Below, piece after piece: positions 54,371 through 63,370 of a DNA stretch of 64,000 bases. Made by a program: the position numbers and the translations under genes. The notes below the pieces were generated by a model. It saw only the letters and a list, made by a program, of their open reading frames with translations. It was not told where the DNA came from and did not search any database. Location: positions 496,001 through 560,000 of the forward strand of contig CAJXOG010000001.1 of assembly GCA_913057775.1 (NCBI GenBank), written 5' to 3'. The stretch comes from an uncultured Fodinibius sp. GTDB taxonomy: Bacteria > Bacteroidota > Rhodothermia > Balneolales > Balneolaceae. Position 1 is the first letter of the stretch. Each line of letters begins with the position of its first letter.

Positions 54371-55573
54371 ATGGATTTTATTAACCTGTATGGAGAATCA
54401 GCAAAAACGGCACTGGGCTTCTTTTGGAAATCCGGCTGGGCCTTTGTGCTAGGTTATTTTGTAAGCGGCATGATTCAGGCCTTCGTCCCCAAGAAAGAGC
54501 TAACCAAATACATGGGCGACGCTGATCTAAAAAGTATTTCCCTATCCACCTTCTTTGGCGCCGCTTCCTCGTCCTGTTCCTTTGCCGCCCTCGCGGCCGC
54601 CCGATCACTGGTCAAAAAAGGAGCTCACTTCATCGCCGCCGTTGCTTTTATGTTTGCCTCTACCAATCTGGTTATTGAACTGGGGATTCTGATCCTCATT
54701 TTTCTGGGCTGGCAATTTCTGGCGGCGGAACTTATTGGCGGGCTGGTACTCATTGCCATAAGCAGCTTGCTCATTAAATGGACGTATCCGGAAAGCTGGC
54801 TACAAGCTGCTCGTGAAAAGGTAGAACAATATGATGGGCTGACCGAGGACTTCGACTGGAAAGAGCGCATCACCAGTAAAGAAGGATGGCAGCTGGTTGG
54901 CCACAAATTTGTCAACGACTGGAAGATGGCTTGGGAAGACATCCTCATTGGATTTACCATTGCCGGCTTTGTAGCGGTACTGGTGCCCGAATCATTCTGG
55001 ACGACACTCTTTCTGGCCGATGCCCAACACCTTCCCGACTGGCTGGTAACGCTTGAAAATGCCGCTATTGCTCCCTTCGTGGCGGCCTCCACCTTTATTG
55101 GATCGATGGGAAATATTCCATTGGCGACAGTACTCAATCAAAACGGCGTGCTGTTTGCCGGTATCATGGGCTTTATCTATTCCGACCTGATGGTCCCTCC
55201 GCTGGTGCACATCAATGCGAAATATTACGGTTGGAAAGTAGCACTCTATATTGCTGGCGTCATGTTTGTAAGCATTGTGATTACCGCCTTGCTCCTGAAC
55301 GGACTCTTCTCCTTTCTGGACATCGTACCGGAAAGCAGGCGCGTGGTTTCGGAGATCACCCAGTTTAAAATCGACTACACCTTCTGGATGAACCTCGTCT
55401 TTGTATGGATTGCTGGTTGGCTAGTCTGGCAAAATAAACGCTACCTGGAAGATCACGATATGAAGATGATGGACATGGAAGGCGGTGGTACGATTAAGAA
55501 AGTTGCTGTTACCTTATTTATTATCATTAATGTATTAGGATTATCAGCATTTGCTTACACCCAACTGTTATAA
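54371..55573 (+). CDS. permease of the DUF318/ArsP type
   Basis: 400 residues, about ten membrane helices in two halves. The conserved FFGAASSSCSFAALAAARSL and FASTNLVIELGILILIFLGW match the COG0701 permease family, which includes the organoarsenical exporter ArsP. The second half repeats the pattern (AAASTFIGSMGNIPLATVL-like, then FAGIMGFIYSDLMVPPL). Third gene of the copper operon, so metal or metalloid export is likely; substrate not assignable. Confidence 0.88.
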   Translation: MDFINLYGESAKTALGFFWKSGWAFVLGYFVSGMIQAFVPKKELTKYMGDADLKSISLSTFFGAASSSCSFAALAAARSLVKKGAHFIAAVAFMFASTNLVIELGILILIFLGWQFLAAELIGGLVLIAISSLLIKWTYPESWLQAAREKVEQYDGLTEDFDWKERITSKEGWQLVGHKFVNDWKMAWEDILIGFTIAGFVAVLVPESFWTTLFLADAQHLPDWLVTLENAAIAPFVAASTFIGSMGNIPLATVLNQNGVLFAGIMGFIYSDLMVPPLVHINAKYYGWKVALYIAGVMFVSIVITALLLNGLFSFLDIVPESRRVVSEITQFKIDYTFWMNLVFVWIAGWLVWQNKRYLEDHDMKMMDMEGGGTIKKVAVTLFIIINVLGLSAFAYTQLL

Positions 55574-55591
55574 CAAAAAGAACTTTTCATT

Positions 55592-56668
55592 ATGGAATTA
55601 ATTCCCGAATGGGCTCCGAACATACATCCCATACTCGTTCATTTTCCCATTGCTATTATACTATTGGCAGTACTAATGGACTTACTAAACTTCTTTCTGC
55701 CTGACAAGTGGTGGGATGCTCTTAAAACAACCATCCTTCATGGCTTTGGCGCAGTTTCAGCTATTGTGGCTTACTATACCGGTTCCATTGCGGCTGACAG
55801 TATCTTTTTGCCATCGGGAGCTCAATCGGTGTTGAATGAACATGCCGACTGGGCCTTGTGGACGGTTTGGTTCTTTGGGATCTATGCCTTGCTACGTATT
55901 GCGGTTCATTGGTATGAAAAGATGGATCAAAAGGTAATCAGGATCGGGCTTTTTGTCATTGTTTTGCCCGGTATTTTCTTCCTCTATGAAACCGGTGATC
56001 ACGGTGCTGAAATGGTCTTTGGTTACGGAACGGGCACCGGCCAACTGATCGAACAGCAAGAAACGACATCGCTCACCTCCGATAGCCTGCAAGAGGGCGG
56101 GTCAACATTCACGGTCAGTAATAATGGCAACTGGTCATGGGAAATTGGTCCCAATGTCGTAAGTACGCTGCTTTCCCGGTTCCGGTGGTTGGAAGGATCC
56201 GCCTCTGAACTTCAGCCAACCGTTATTACCAGTGGCAACAATCACCTGCTTAAGATTTCTGGCGATTCCATCGCTAACTTCTTTGTTGGGAAAGACTCAT
56301 TTCAAAACGTGCAGGTCGATTACTACCTGGACCTCTCTGATTTTGAAGGGAAAATTTCGCTGATCAACCATCTGCAGGATGCCCAAAACTATGATTTTGT
56401 AACGCTGTCCTCTGATGGCACTATGTCCCAGGGACGCGTCACCGAGGGCAACCGTGAAGTATTTGCCGAAGAATCCTATTCAGCTTCGGGGATGCTATTT
56501 ATTCGTATCATCGGCAACGGCACGCATTTCCGCGGCTACATTAACAAAGAGATGGTCGTTCATGGCCATGGGGACGCCCCAGAGGCCGGCAGTGTGGGCT
56601 TGCGGCTGGATGGAAACGGAACGGTGCTTATCGATAGAATTTCCTTAACACAACTCAATAATCATTAA
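55592..56668 (+). CDS. DUF2231 membrane protein with C-terminal LamG/DUF1080-like domain
   Basis: 358 residues. The N-terminal DUF2231 helices start with HPILVHFPIAIILLAVLMDL (the family signature), followed by three more segments to about 145. The rest (about 170-355) is beta-rich and resembles concanavalin-like DUF1080/LamG domains (DYYLDLSDFEGKISLINHL, GTHFRGYINKEMVVHGHG). Such fusions are seen in copper clusters. Continues the copA-copB-permease transcript at 18 bases. Confidence 0.82.
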   Translation: MELIPEWAPNIHPILVHFPIAIILLAVLMDLLNFFLPDKWWDALKTTILHGFGAVSAIVAYYTGSIAADSIFLPSGAQSVLNEHADWALWTVWFFGIYALLRIAVHWYEKMDQKVIRIGLFVIVLPGIFFLYETGDHGAEMVFGYGTGTGQLIEQQETTSLTSDSLQEGGSTFTVSNNGNWSWEIGPNVVSTLLSRFRWLEGSASELQPTVITSGNNHLLKISGDSIANFFVGKDSFQNVQVDYYLDLSDFEGKISLINHLQDAQNYDFVTLSSDGTMSQGRVTEGNREVFAEESYSASGMLFIRIIGNGTHFRGYINKEMVVHGHGDAPEAGSVGLRLDGNGTVLIDRISLTQLNNH

Positions 56669-56676
56669 TTAATATT

Positions 56677-57129
56677 ATGTCTAATCGGATATCATTGACT
56701 GCAATTCTACTTTTTATAATCGGAACGTCCATTGCTGTAGGACAACATTCTGCTACAGAAAAGAAGGTGATCCAAACGCTTAATGCGTTTCATGAGGCTA
56801 TTATTGATAATGACAGCCAAGCTGCCAAGGGTCTGCTCTCAGAGTCTGTCCGAATCTTGGAAGGCGTTAACATCGAAACGAAGGGTGAATATCTGTCTCA
56901 CCATTTTCATTCGGATGGAAAATTTCTGAGTGCCATGAAACGGGAAGTTGAATCCCGCAAAGTTTCGATTGACGGTAATACGGCCTGGATCTCAACTCAA
57001 ACACATACCTGGGGTACCTACAGCGATAGGAATCTGGATTTGAACAGTCTCGAACTGGCTGTTCTCAAGAAAGAAGACGGGAACTGGAAGATTGGTGCAC
57101 TTCACTGGTCCTCGGCCAGTAATAAGTAA
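56677..57129 (+). CDS. secreted NTF2/DUF4440-like protein
   Basis: 150 residues with a signal peptide (SLTAILLFIIGTSIAVGQ). The fold pattern is NTF2-like: VIQTLNAFHEAIIDNDSQAA, LLSESVRILEG, AWISTQTHTWGTYSDRNLDL, and WKIGALHWSSA. Such small sheets bind hydrophobic ligands or act as scaffolds. Last gene of the copper operon, seven bases past DUF2231. Confidence 0.82.
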   Translation: MSNRISLTAILLFIIGTSIAVGQHSATEKKVIQTLNAFHEAIIDNDSQAAKGLLSESVRILEGVNIETKGEYLSHHFHSDGKFLSAMKREVESRKVSIDGNTAWISTQTHTWGTYSDRNLDLNSLELAVLKKEDGNWKIGALHWSSASNK

Positions 57130-57139
57130 TATATTTTAT

Positions 57140-57171
57140 TTGACTCTCGACTATGGTACAGGCCTTATATT
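57140..57171 (+). promoter_or_regulatory. MerR-type promoter/operator
   Basis: TTGACT at 57140-57145 and TATATT at 57166-57171 are separated by 20 bp, longer than the usual 17, as in MerR-controlled promoters. The spacer holds a dyad GAC-TATG-GTAC flanked by CTC/AGG, resembling the mer operator core GTAC-N4-GTAC. Placed upstream of the metallothionein-like and merR genes. Confidence 0.75.
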
Positions 57172-57211
57172 ACTGGTGAATTGCAATCCCTAATAAACAA
57201 GAGGTATTGTT

Positions 57212-57358
57212 ATGCCACTTAAAAAAGGAGAAGTTTATCGGTGCCCCGCCGATAGTTGCGGGTGCGAAGTCACCGTAACTAAAGGAGCACCCAGCAACTG
57301 CTCGGGGACGCAAAACCCGACCTGTTGCTGTGGGAAAACGATGGTCAAGAAAAATTAA
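57212..57358 (+). CDS. 48-aa cysteine-rich metallothionein-like peptide
   Basis: ATG at 57212 with GAGG at seven bases; stop TAA at 57356-57358. The product has seven Cys in 48 residues: YRCPADSCGCEVTV, SNC, and a CCC run before GKTMVKKN. Such Cys density and small size fit thiolate metal binding. It lies under the MerR-type promoter and just upstream of merR, and was probably missed by size cut-offs. No exact family recognised. Confidence 0.75.
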   Translation: MPLKKGEVYRCPADSCGCEVTVTKGAPSNCSGTQNPTCCCGKTMVKKN

Positions 57359-57406
57359 GATTACTATCCTGGGATATATATCCCCAGATTAAATAATTCG
57401 TTTATT

Positions 57407-57868
57407 ATGATTGAGGATATGGAGGAAAAATATGACGGCATAACCACCTATAAAATTGGTGACGTAGCCAGACGGGCAGGTGTCAACAAAGAGACCGTCC
57501 GCTACTACGAGAAGCGGGAGCTGATCCCCAAACCCGATCGAAGGCGGTCGGGCTATCGAATCTTTACCCAGCGACATATTGATCAGATCAGGTTCATCAA
57601 GCGGGCCCAAGAGCTTGGGTTTACGCTCAGTGAAATCAAGGAGTTCTTAGAGCTGCGAGTAGATGAAGATACTTCTTGTTCAGAAATTAAGGAAGAAGCA
57701 CAACAAAAGTACCAAGATGTTGCCCAAAAGATTAAAGATCTACAACGGATCAAAGAGACGTTAACTGATCTTATTGATTCCTGTTCTGAAGATGGGCCTG
57801 TCGGAGGTTGTCCGATTCTTGAAGCGTTGGAAGGCAACAGTGAAACCGGGAAACAGCTTAGAACATGA
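57407..57868 (+). CDS. merR: MerR-family mercury-type regulator
   Basis: 153 residues. The N-terminal winged helix reads YKIGDVARRAGVNKETVRYY and RRSGYRIF. The dimerisation helix leads to the Hg(II)-ligand pattern: DTSCSEI, then SCSEDGPVGGCPILEAL. The last two Cys are separated by eight residues as in Tn501/Tn21 MerR (C117 and C126), and the first sits near C82. This supports thiophilic metal sensing by three Cys. An alternative start at 57419 is possible. The stop overlaps the next gene by four bases. Confidence 0.9.
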   Translation: MIEDMEEKYDGITTYKIGDVARRAGVNKETVRYYEKRELIPKPDRRRSGYRIFTQRHIDQIRFIKRAQELGFTLSEIKEFLELRVDEDTSCSEIKEEAQQKYQDVAQKIKDLQRIKETLTDLIDSCSEDGPVGGCPILEALEGNSETGKQLRT

Positions 57869-58077
57869 ATGACCAGACAAAACGACAATCCACGATCACG
57901 TGTCCCGAATGTGGAGACGAGTCAAACGAGACCATGCCGACTGACTCCTGCCAGTATTTTTGGGAGTGTCCGGAGTGCCGGAAACTGTTAAAACCTCAGA
58001 AAGGCGATTGTTGTGTGTTCTGTTCGTATGCTGATGTATCTTGCCCACCCGTTCAAAACGAACAATCTTGTTGTTGA
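57865..58077 (+). CDS. GDCCVxC-domain cysteine-rich protein
   Basis: 70 residues with a duplicated zinc-ribbon-like first part (TCPECGDES, WECPECRKLLKP) followed by the signature GDCCVFCSYADVSCPP, ending CC. The family is found in mercury and other metal-resistance operons. ATG overlaps merR's stop (ATGA), so it is translationally coupled. About ten Cys in all. Likely a metal-binding or trafficking protein. Confidence 0.9.
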   Translation: MNDQTKRQSTITCPECGDESNETMPTDSCQYFWECPECRKLLKPQKGDCCVFCSYADVSCPPVQNEQSCC

Positions 58078-58232
58078 TATTAGGATTTGAAGTCTCCTTG
58101 CACTCAATTTTCCTTTAAAAGCAACTTATCAACTTCCAGTATCCAATAAGTCCCCTATTCTAAAAACATCTCAAGACAAGGGTGAATACTGTTACTGCAT
58201 ACTTTATGTTAAGCATTCTAATAAACTTTGTT

Positions 58233-61200
58233 TTAGTTGGCAATTTTCGTTTCACTGCTCTCAAACTGTGCCAGCAGGGCCGGAATCACAATCATGTTCA
58301 GCAAGGTGGAGCTAATGAGTCCCCCCAGAATAACTTGCGCCATCGGCGACTGTATCTCGTTTCCAGGTTCACCGGCTGCCAATGCCAGCGGAATTAATGC
58401 GAGCCCAGCCGTAAGCGCGGTCATCAAGATGGGATTAAGACGCTCTATAGCGCCCTGCCGGATCGCGTCCATAAAGGATTTGCCTTCCTCCCAACGTAGG
58501 TACTGATAGTGCGAAACGATCAGTATTCCGTTTCGGGTGGCAATGCCAAACAGCGTAATAAAGCCAACCAGCGAGGCAATGGATACGATACCGCTGGTAA
58601 ACCATACGATGAAGATCCCACCGATCAAGGCAAACGGCAGGTTCACCATCACCAGCAGTGCTGTTTTCAAGGAGCTGAACTCCAGGTATAGCAGCAAATA
58701 AATAAGCAGGATGGCGACAATACTCAGCAGCGAGATGGTGCGGGTCGCTTGCGCCTGGCTCTCAAACTGTCCGCCGTACTCCACAAAATAGCCCTGTGGA
58801 AAGTTGACGTTCTCAGAAACATTAGCACTGATGGCATTCACCGTACCGCGCAGGTCGCGGCCGGCCACATTGGCCGAGACCACAATTTTTCGCTGCACGT
58901 TTTCGCGGCTAATGGTGTTGGGACCACTGCGCGATTTGATACTGGCAAGCTCCGAAAGCGGAACCACTGTTCCATCTTCAAGGGTGAATTCGCTGTTTTT
59001 TACAGCCTGGATACTCCCCCTGTGCTGCTCATCGTAGCGGACTATCAAGTCAAACAACCGGTCCCCTTCGATAATCTGCGAGACCGTCTCACCAGCAAAG
59101 GCCACATCTACCTTCTCTGACAGGTCACCTATGTTCATGCCATAACGCGCCAAGGCTCGTCGGTCGGGACGAATCTGAATTTGAGGAACATTCTGCTGCT
59201 GCTCGACCGATAGATCAACCACTCCTTCAACACCTTCCATTTGTCCCCGTACCTCTTCGGCCAAAGTTCGCAGTCGGTACAGATCGGGACCAAAGATCTT
59301 TACTGCAATATTGGCCCGCGTTCCCGAGAGCATGTGGTCAATGCGGTGACCAAGGGGCTGGCCGATCGTGATATTTGTACCCGAAACCACGCTCAAATCA
59401 GACCGCAGCTCTTCCAGGACATGCTCCTTGGTCATGCCTTCTGGAATATCTAAATCCACATTAATTTCAGAGGCGTTCACGCCCTGGGCATGCTCGGACA
59501 TTTCAGCGCGGCCTGTCCGGCTTGCCGTGCTGGTAACCGCCGGGTGGTCGAGCAGAATGTTCTCAATCCGTTGGCCGATCTCATTGGATTCGTCTAGCCC
59601 GGTACCGGGAATGGTTACAGCGCTGATTACCAGCGTGCCTTCATTAAATTCGGGCAGGAAGGAACTTCCCAGATACGGTATCACGGCTAATGTACCCAAG
59701 AATAGAACCAGCGTACCCGTCAGCACACTTTTCTTGTAGCGCAGGACGCTATCCAACATGCGCTGGTAGCCCGATTTGAGTTTCTTGGTAAACCAGCTTT
59801 CTTCCAGCTTGCCCTTTGCCGCTTGTCCGGGCAACAGGTAGTAACACAGCACCGGCGTTACCGTCATGGCAATAACCAAGGAAGCCCCAATGGATACGAT
59901 ATAGGACAGTCCCAAGGGTTTCAACATGCGTCCCTGCAAGCCACTCAAAAAGAAGAGTGGAATAAAGACGATCATGATGATCAGCGTGGCATTAATAATG
60001 GAGGTCCGTATTTCTTTAGATCCTTCAAAGACCACCTGCATCGCCGACTTCTGTTCCGACTCCGGGAGCTTCGCATTCTCTCGAAGCCTTCGAAACACGT
60101 TCTCCACATCGATGATCGCATCATCCACGATCACCCCGATGGCAATAGCCATCCCACCCAAGGTCATGGTGTTAATGGTGATATCGAAGAACTCGAGTAC
60201 GAACACTGATGTAATGAGCGCCAGTGGGATGGCCGTAAGGGAAATCATTGTCGTACGGAAATTCGCCAGGAATAGCAGCAGAATAATCACTACCAGTATT
60301 GCTCCATCCCGCAGGGCTTCAATCACGTTTTCAATGGCAAGGTCGATAAAGTCAGCCTGCCGAAAAATGTGACTGTTAATTGTAAAGCCTTCCGGCAGGT
60401 TTTGCTCAATCTGCGCCAGCGTTTCATCTACTCGTTCGGTTAGCTCAAGGGTATTGGTATCCGGCTGTTTCTTGATAGAGATAATCACGGCCTGATCTCC
60501 GTTGACTGAGGCATCTCCGATCTTTTGGGCAGCAGCTATTTCTACATTGGCAACATCACCAATGGTAATGGGCTGGTTGTTGCGTTCGGCAACCACCGAT
60601 TGTTTGATGTCGTCCAGCGAATTAGCTCGGCCAATACCGCGAATAGTGTACTGCTGGCTGTATTCCTGGAAGAATCCGCCCGAAAAGTTCTCGTTGGATG
60701 ATTCGGTCGCCTCCATCACTTGATCGAGGGTTACATTATAGGCTTTTAGCCTGTCGGGATCTACGCGGACTTGATACTGCTTCACTCCGCCTCCAATGGG
60801 CACCACCTGCGCCACTCCGGGAATGGCCAGCAGTCGCCGCCGAATCTCCCAGTCGGCAGCCGTGCGTATCTCCAGTTCCGAATGACGATCACTTTCTACG
60901 CTTACCAACATGATTTCCCCCATGATCGAGGTGATCGGAGCCATCACCGGTGGAGGTACTTCTTCCGGCAAGCGGTTGCTCACCAGCGATAGTTTTTCGT
61001 TAACGATCTGGCGGGCCTGGTAGATGTCGGTCCCCCATTCAAATTCGACCCAAACGATAGAAAATCCTTTGGAGGTCGCCGAGCGCACCCGTCGCACGCC
61101 GCTCGCACCGTTGGTAGCCGTTTCAATCGGCAGGGTTACCAATTGCTCTACCTCTTCGGGAGCCATGCCGTGCGCTTCGGTCATCACCGTCACGGTGGGA

Positions 61201-61331
61201 GCCGTCAGATCGGGAAACACGTCCACCGGCATATTGATGACCACATATACCCCGGCAAAAAACAACACGATGGAGGTCACCACGACAACGAGTCGCTGCC
61301 TCAATGATCCCTTAATAATTGCATCTAACAT
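58233..61331 (-). CDS. CzcA/CusA-type heavy-metal RND efflux pump
   Basis: 1032 residues with 12 helices and two periplasmic loops. Visible: the N-terminal VVVVTSIVLFFAGVYVVINM with MPVDVFPDLTAPTVTVMTEA, the SNENFSGGFF loop, the TM4 proton-relay region GGMAIAIGVIVDDAIIDVEN, and the C-terminal GFITLFGIATRNGILIVSHY. The TM4 motif V-D-D-A-x3-VEN is of the heavy-metal RND type but does not by itself separate Zn/Co/Ni from Cu/Ag. The order czcC, small lipoprotein, czcB, czcA on the minus strand makes one efflux operon. Confidence 0.93.
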   Translation of the reverse strand: MLDAIIKGSLRQRLVVVVTSIVLFFAGVYVVINMPVDVFPDLTAPTVTVMTEAHGMAPEEVEQLVTLPIETATNGASGVRRVRSATSKGFSIVWVEFEWGTDIYQARQIVNEKLSLVSNRLPEEVPPPVMAPITSIMGEIMLVSVESDRHSELEIRTAADWEIRRRLLAIPGVAQVVPIGGGVKQYQVRVDPDRLKAYNVTLDQVMEATESSNENFSGGFFQEYSQQYTIRGIGRANSLDDIKQSVVAERNNQPITIGDVANVEIAAAQKIGDASVNGDQAVIISIKKQPDTNTLELTERVDETLAQIEQNLPEGFTINSHIFRQADFIDLAIENVIEALRDGAILVVIILLLFLANFRTTMISLTAIPLALITSVFVLEFFDITINTMTLGGMAIAIGVIVDDAIIDVENVFRRLRENAKLPESEQKSAMQVVFEGSKEIRTSIINATLIIMIVFIPLFFLSGLQGRMLKPLGLSYIVSIGASLVIAMTVTPVLCYYLLPGQAAKGKLEESWFTKKLKSGYQRMLDSVLRYKKSVLTGTLVLFLGTLAVIPYLGSSFLPEFNEGTLVISAVTIPGTGLDESNEIGQRIENILLDHPAVTSTASRTGRAEMSEHAQGVNASEINVDLDIPEGMTKEHVLEELRSDLSVVSGTNITIGQPLGHRIDHMLSGTRANIAVKIFGPDLYRLRTLAEEVRGQMEGVEGVVDLSVEQQQNVPQIQIRPDRRALARYGMNIGDLSEKVDVAFAGETVSQIIEGDRLFDLIVRYDEQHRGSIQAVKNSEFTLEDGTVVPLSELASIKSRSGPNTISRENVQRKIVVSANVAGRDLRGTVNAISANVSENVNFPQGYFVEYGGQFESQAQATRTISLLSIVAILLIYLLLYLEFSSLKTALLVMVNLPFALIGGIFIVWFTSGIVSIASLVGFITLFGIATRNGILIVSHYQYLRWEEGKSFMDAIRQGAIERLNPILMTALTAGLALIPLALAAGEPGNEIQSPMAQVILGGLISSTLLNMIVIPALLAQFESSETKIAN

Positions 61332-61369
61332 ATCAGTACTATTTGATAAAGTTCATATTCCAAGCGTCC

Positions 61370-63025
61370 TTAGTGGGTATGCCCGTGGGATGGCGCCTCG
61401 GATGAAAGCGAAGCCAGTTTCACCTGGTAGGCATTTTCGGTCACCACATGCTCTCCACCTTGCAGACCGGAGGTAATCTCTACCCATCCGCGATGCTGGA
61501 TATCCGTTGTAACACGTTGTTTTCGGAAGGATTCTCCCGAGACGTGCACATATACATTGTAGTTTCCTTCTTCCTCAATGAGAGCGGATTGCGGAATCGC
61601 CAGTACATTTTCTTTGGTATCGGTGTTGATATGCACCGTAGAAAACATCCCCAGCGGAAGCCCATTTTCCGTGTTATCGAGCTCATAAATCAGCGGCAGG
61701 GTTCGGCTCTGCCGGTCAATGCTGTTAGCCTTGCTGATCAATCGTCCATCCAGCTCACTCATTTCATATAGGCGATCATCGCCCTGCACCCGAAAGGCGG
61801 CCTGGCTGGCATTGGCAATGCGACTCTGCTTGGCGGCAGGAACATGAGCCTTAAGCCAAACCTTTGAAGCATCAGCTATGCGATATAGTGGCTCACCGGC
61901 TTCCACCTGCATGCCCGGGGTGACGAACGATTCAACGATCGTACCATTGATTGGGGCTTTGAGCTCAAAGCGGTAGGATTCGGCTGATTCCCCGTAACCA
62001 TCGATCGTAGTGGTATCTACCTGGATTACTTCATTGATCGTCTGGTAACGCGTCAGTGCCTGGCGGTACTCAATACGGGCTTTCTGGAGTTCGGTTTGCG
62101 GGATCGCCTCTTTTTCATACAACCGCTTGGATCGATCCAGGTTGGCCTTGGCCAGCTCCAATTCCGATTGGGCATTGATAAATTGCTGGGCGTAATTGTC
62201 GCCGCCGCCCGATTGGATGGCAGGATTCAACACCGCCATCGTGGTACCTTTTGACAGCTGCTGACCTACCACGGGTAGGTTCCTATTTTGGCTGGACAGG
62301 ATGATGCCTGAAAAAGGAGCGGAAACAACGGCCTGGCTATTTTGTGCCGCTATAATTTCCCCGGTGGCATCTACGGTTCGGGTAAGCGTTCGTTGTTGTA
62401 CCTCTTGGGTAGCAAAAGGGATATCCCACTGCTGCTCTTTTAAAAAGGTAATAAGGTTAGGATCTTCCTCGGCGTGCCCTTGGGGCACCTCGTCAGCCGA
62501 ATTGCAGACTGGGATTCCGTTGACCTGTAACGTGTCATTCACCATTCCCTGAATGATGATCGTAAGGTCGTACCGTCCTGCTCGATCAAAGACGACATCA
62601 GGGCCATAAATTCCAGGAACTTGAACTTCCGTTTCAGTGAGGGCCCCTTCGTTGCCTCGTTCTGAGCTAAACACAAACTGCACTTCGGATTCAGAAATAG
62701 GCTGAAAGTCAGAAAGTCGAGTGAGATGAACGGCGAAGGTAGCTTCCTGTCCTACAATCAGTTCAGGATATTCCATGAACAGTTCGGTCTTATCTGTCCA
62801 TTGGGTAATGACCCCAGCCCCCTCCAGTTGAGGTTCTCCCTCCTGGTGCTCGTGACCGGATTCTCCATCATGGGAATGGCCATGATTTTCTTGGGCTTGC
62901 TGAGTGGTTTGCTCATGGGTATGATCGCCTTCTTCACCATGCGTATGCCCTTCGTCGCTCGCACCCCCGCACCCTATCATCACCAGGGATATACTAAGTA
63001 TGATTACCGCTATAAGTTGTTTCAT
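61370..63025 (-). CDS. RND efflux periplasmic adaptor (CzcB/CusB-like) with His-rich N-terminus
   Basis: 551 residues. The signal ends in lipobox MIGCGG. A His-rich region follows (HTHGEEGDHTHEQ, ENHGHSHDGESGHEHQ), then a YtkA-like domain (about 60-175: ITQWTDKTELFMEYPELIVG) and a HlyD-type adaptor core: barrel, lipoyl (VVSAPFSGIILS), a helical hairpin with SELELAKANLDRSKRLYEKE, and the C-terminal domain to SHGHTH. It should link the RND pump to the outer-membrane channel. The His clusters suggest metal collection. Confidence 0.9.
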   Translation of the reverse strand: MKQLIAVIILSISLVMIGCGGASDEGHTHGEEGDHTHEQTTQQAQENHGHSHDGESGHEHQEGEPQLEGAGVITQWTDKTELFMEYPELIVGQEATFAVHLTRLSDFQPISESEVQFVFSSERGNEGALTETEVQVPGIYGPDVVFDRAGRYDLTIIIQGMVNDTLQVNGIPVCNSADEVPQGHAEEDPNLITFLKEQQWDIPFATQEVQQRTLTRTVDATGEIIAAQNSQAVVSAPFSGIILSSQNRNLPVVGQQLSKGTTMAVLNPAIQSGGGDNYAQQFINAQSELELAKANLDRSKRLYEKEAIPQTELQKARIEYRQALTRYQTINEVIQVDTTTIDGYGESAESYRFELKAPINGTIVESFVTPGMQVEAGEPLYRIADASKVWLKAHVPAAKQSRIANASQAAFRVQGDDRLYEMSELDGRLISKANSIDRQSRTLPLIYELDNTENGLPLGMFSTVHINTDTKENVLAIPQSALIEEEGNYNVYVHVSGESFRKQRVTTDIQHRGWVEITSGLQGGEHVVTENAYQVKLASLSSEAPSHGHTH

Positions 63026-63069
63026 TGCATCAAAATTTGTTCGTAATAAATTTATTAGATGACTGAGAA

Positions 63070-63366
63070 TTAATGACTGTGTTCCTCATCTCCATGTGAA
63101 TGGGTATCCTCTTCATGGGTATGATCCCCGTCTTCTCCATGGCTGTGGTCACCTTCTTCATCATGGGTATGCATAGAATCATGGTCTGCGGAATGGTCAC
63201 CACCTCCAATACGGACGGCATCGCTACTATCCGTAGTTGATTGTTGAGCAGGAGCTTCATGCGTGTGATCCCCCTCTTCGCCGTGGCTATGCCCCGAATC
63301 ATCCGAGCCACATCCGGCAATTGTTATTCCTGCTGCAATTGAACAAATAAGAAGTAAGCGTTTCAT
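63070..63366 (-). CDS. small His-rich lipoprotein
   Basis: ATG at 63366 starts a lipoprotein signal with IAGCGS. The mature part is nearly all His/Asp/Glu/Gly repeats (GHSHGEEGDHTHE, EEGDHSHGEDGDHTHE, EDTHSHGDEEHSH). The HSHGEEGDHTHE motif recurs in the N-terminus of the adjacent adaptor, so one may derive from the other. Likely a periplasmic metal-buffering protein of the efflux operon. It begins five bases past the TolC-like stop. Confidence 0.82.
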   Translation of the reverse strand: MKRLLLICSIAAGITIAGCGSDDSGHSHGEEGDHTHEAPAQQSTTDSSDAVRIGGGDHSADHDSMHTHDEEGDHSHGEDGDHTHEEDTHSHGDEEHSH

Positions 63367-63370
63367 AGTA

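Noticed and set aside
59926-60372. 148-codon plus-strand ORF within czcA
   Set aside because: Antisense shadow of the RND pump's conserved TM4 region.
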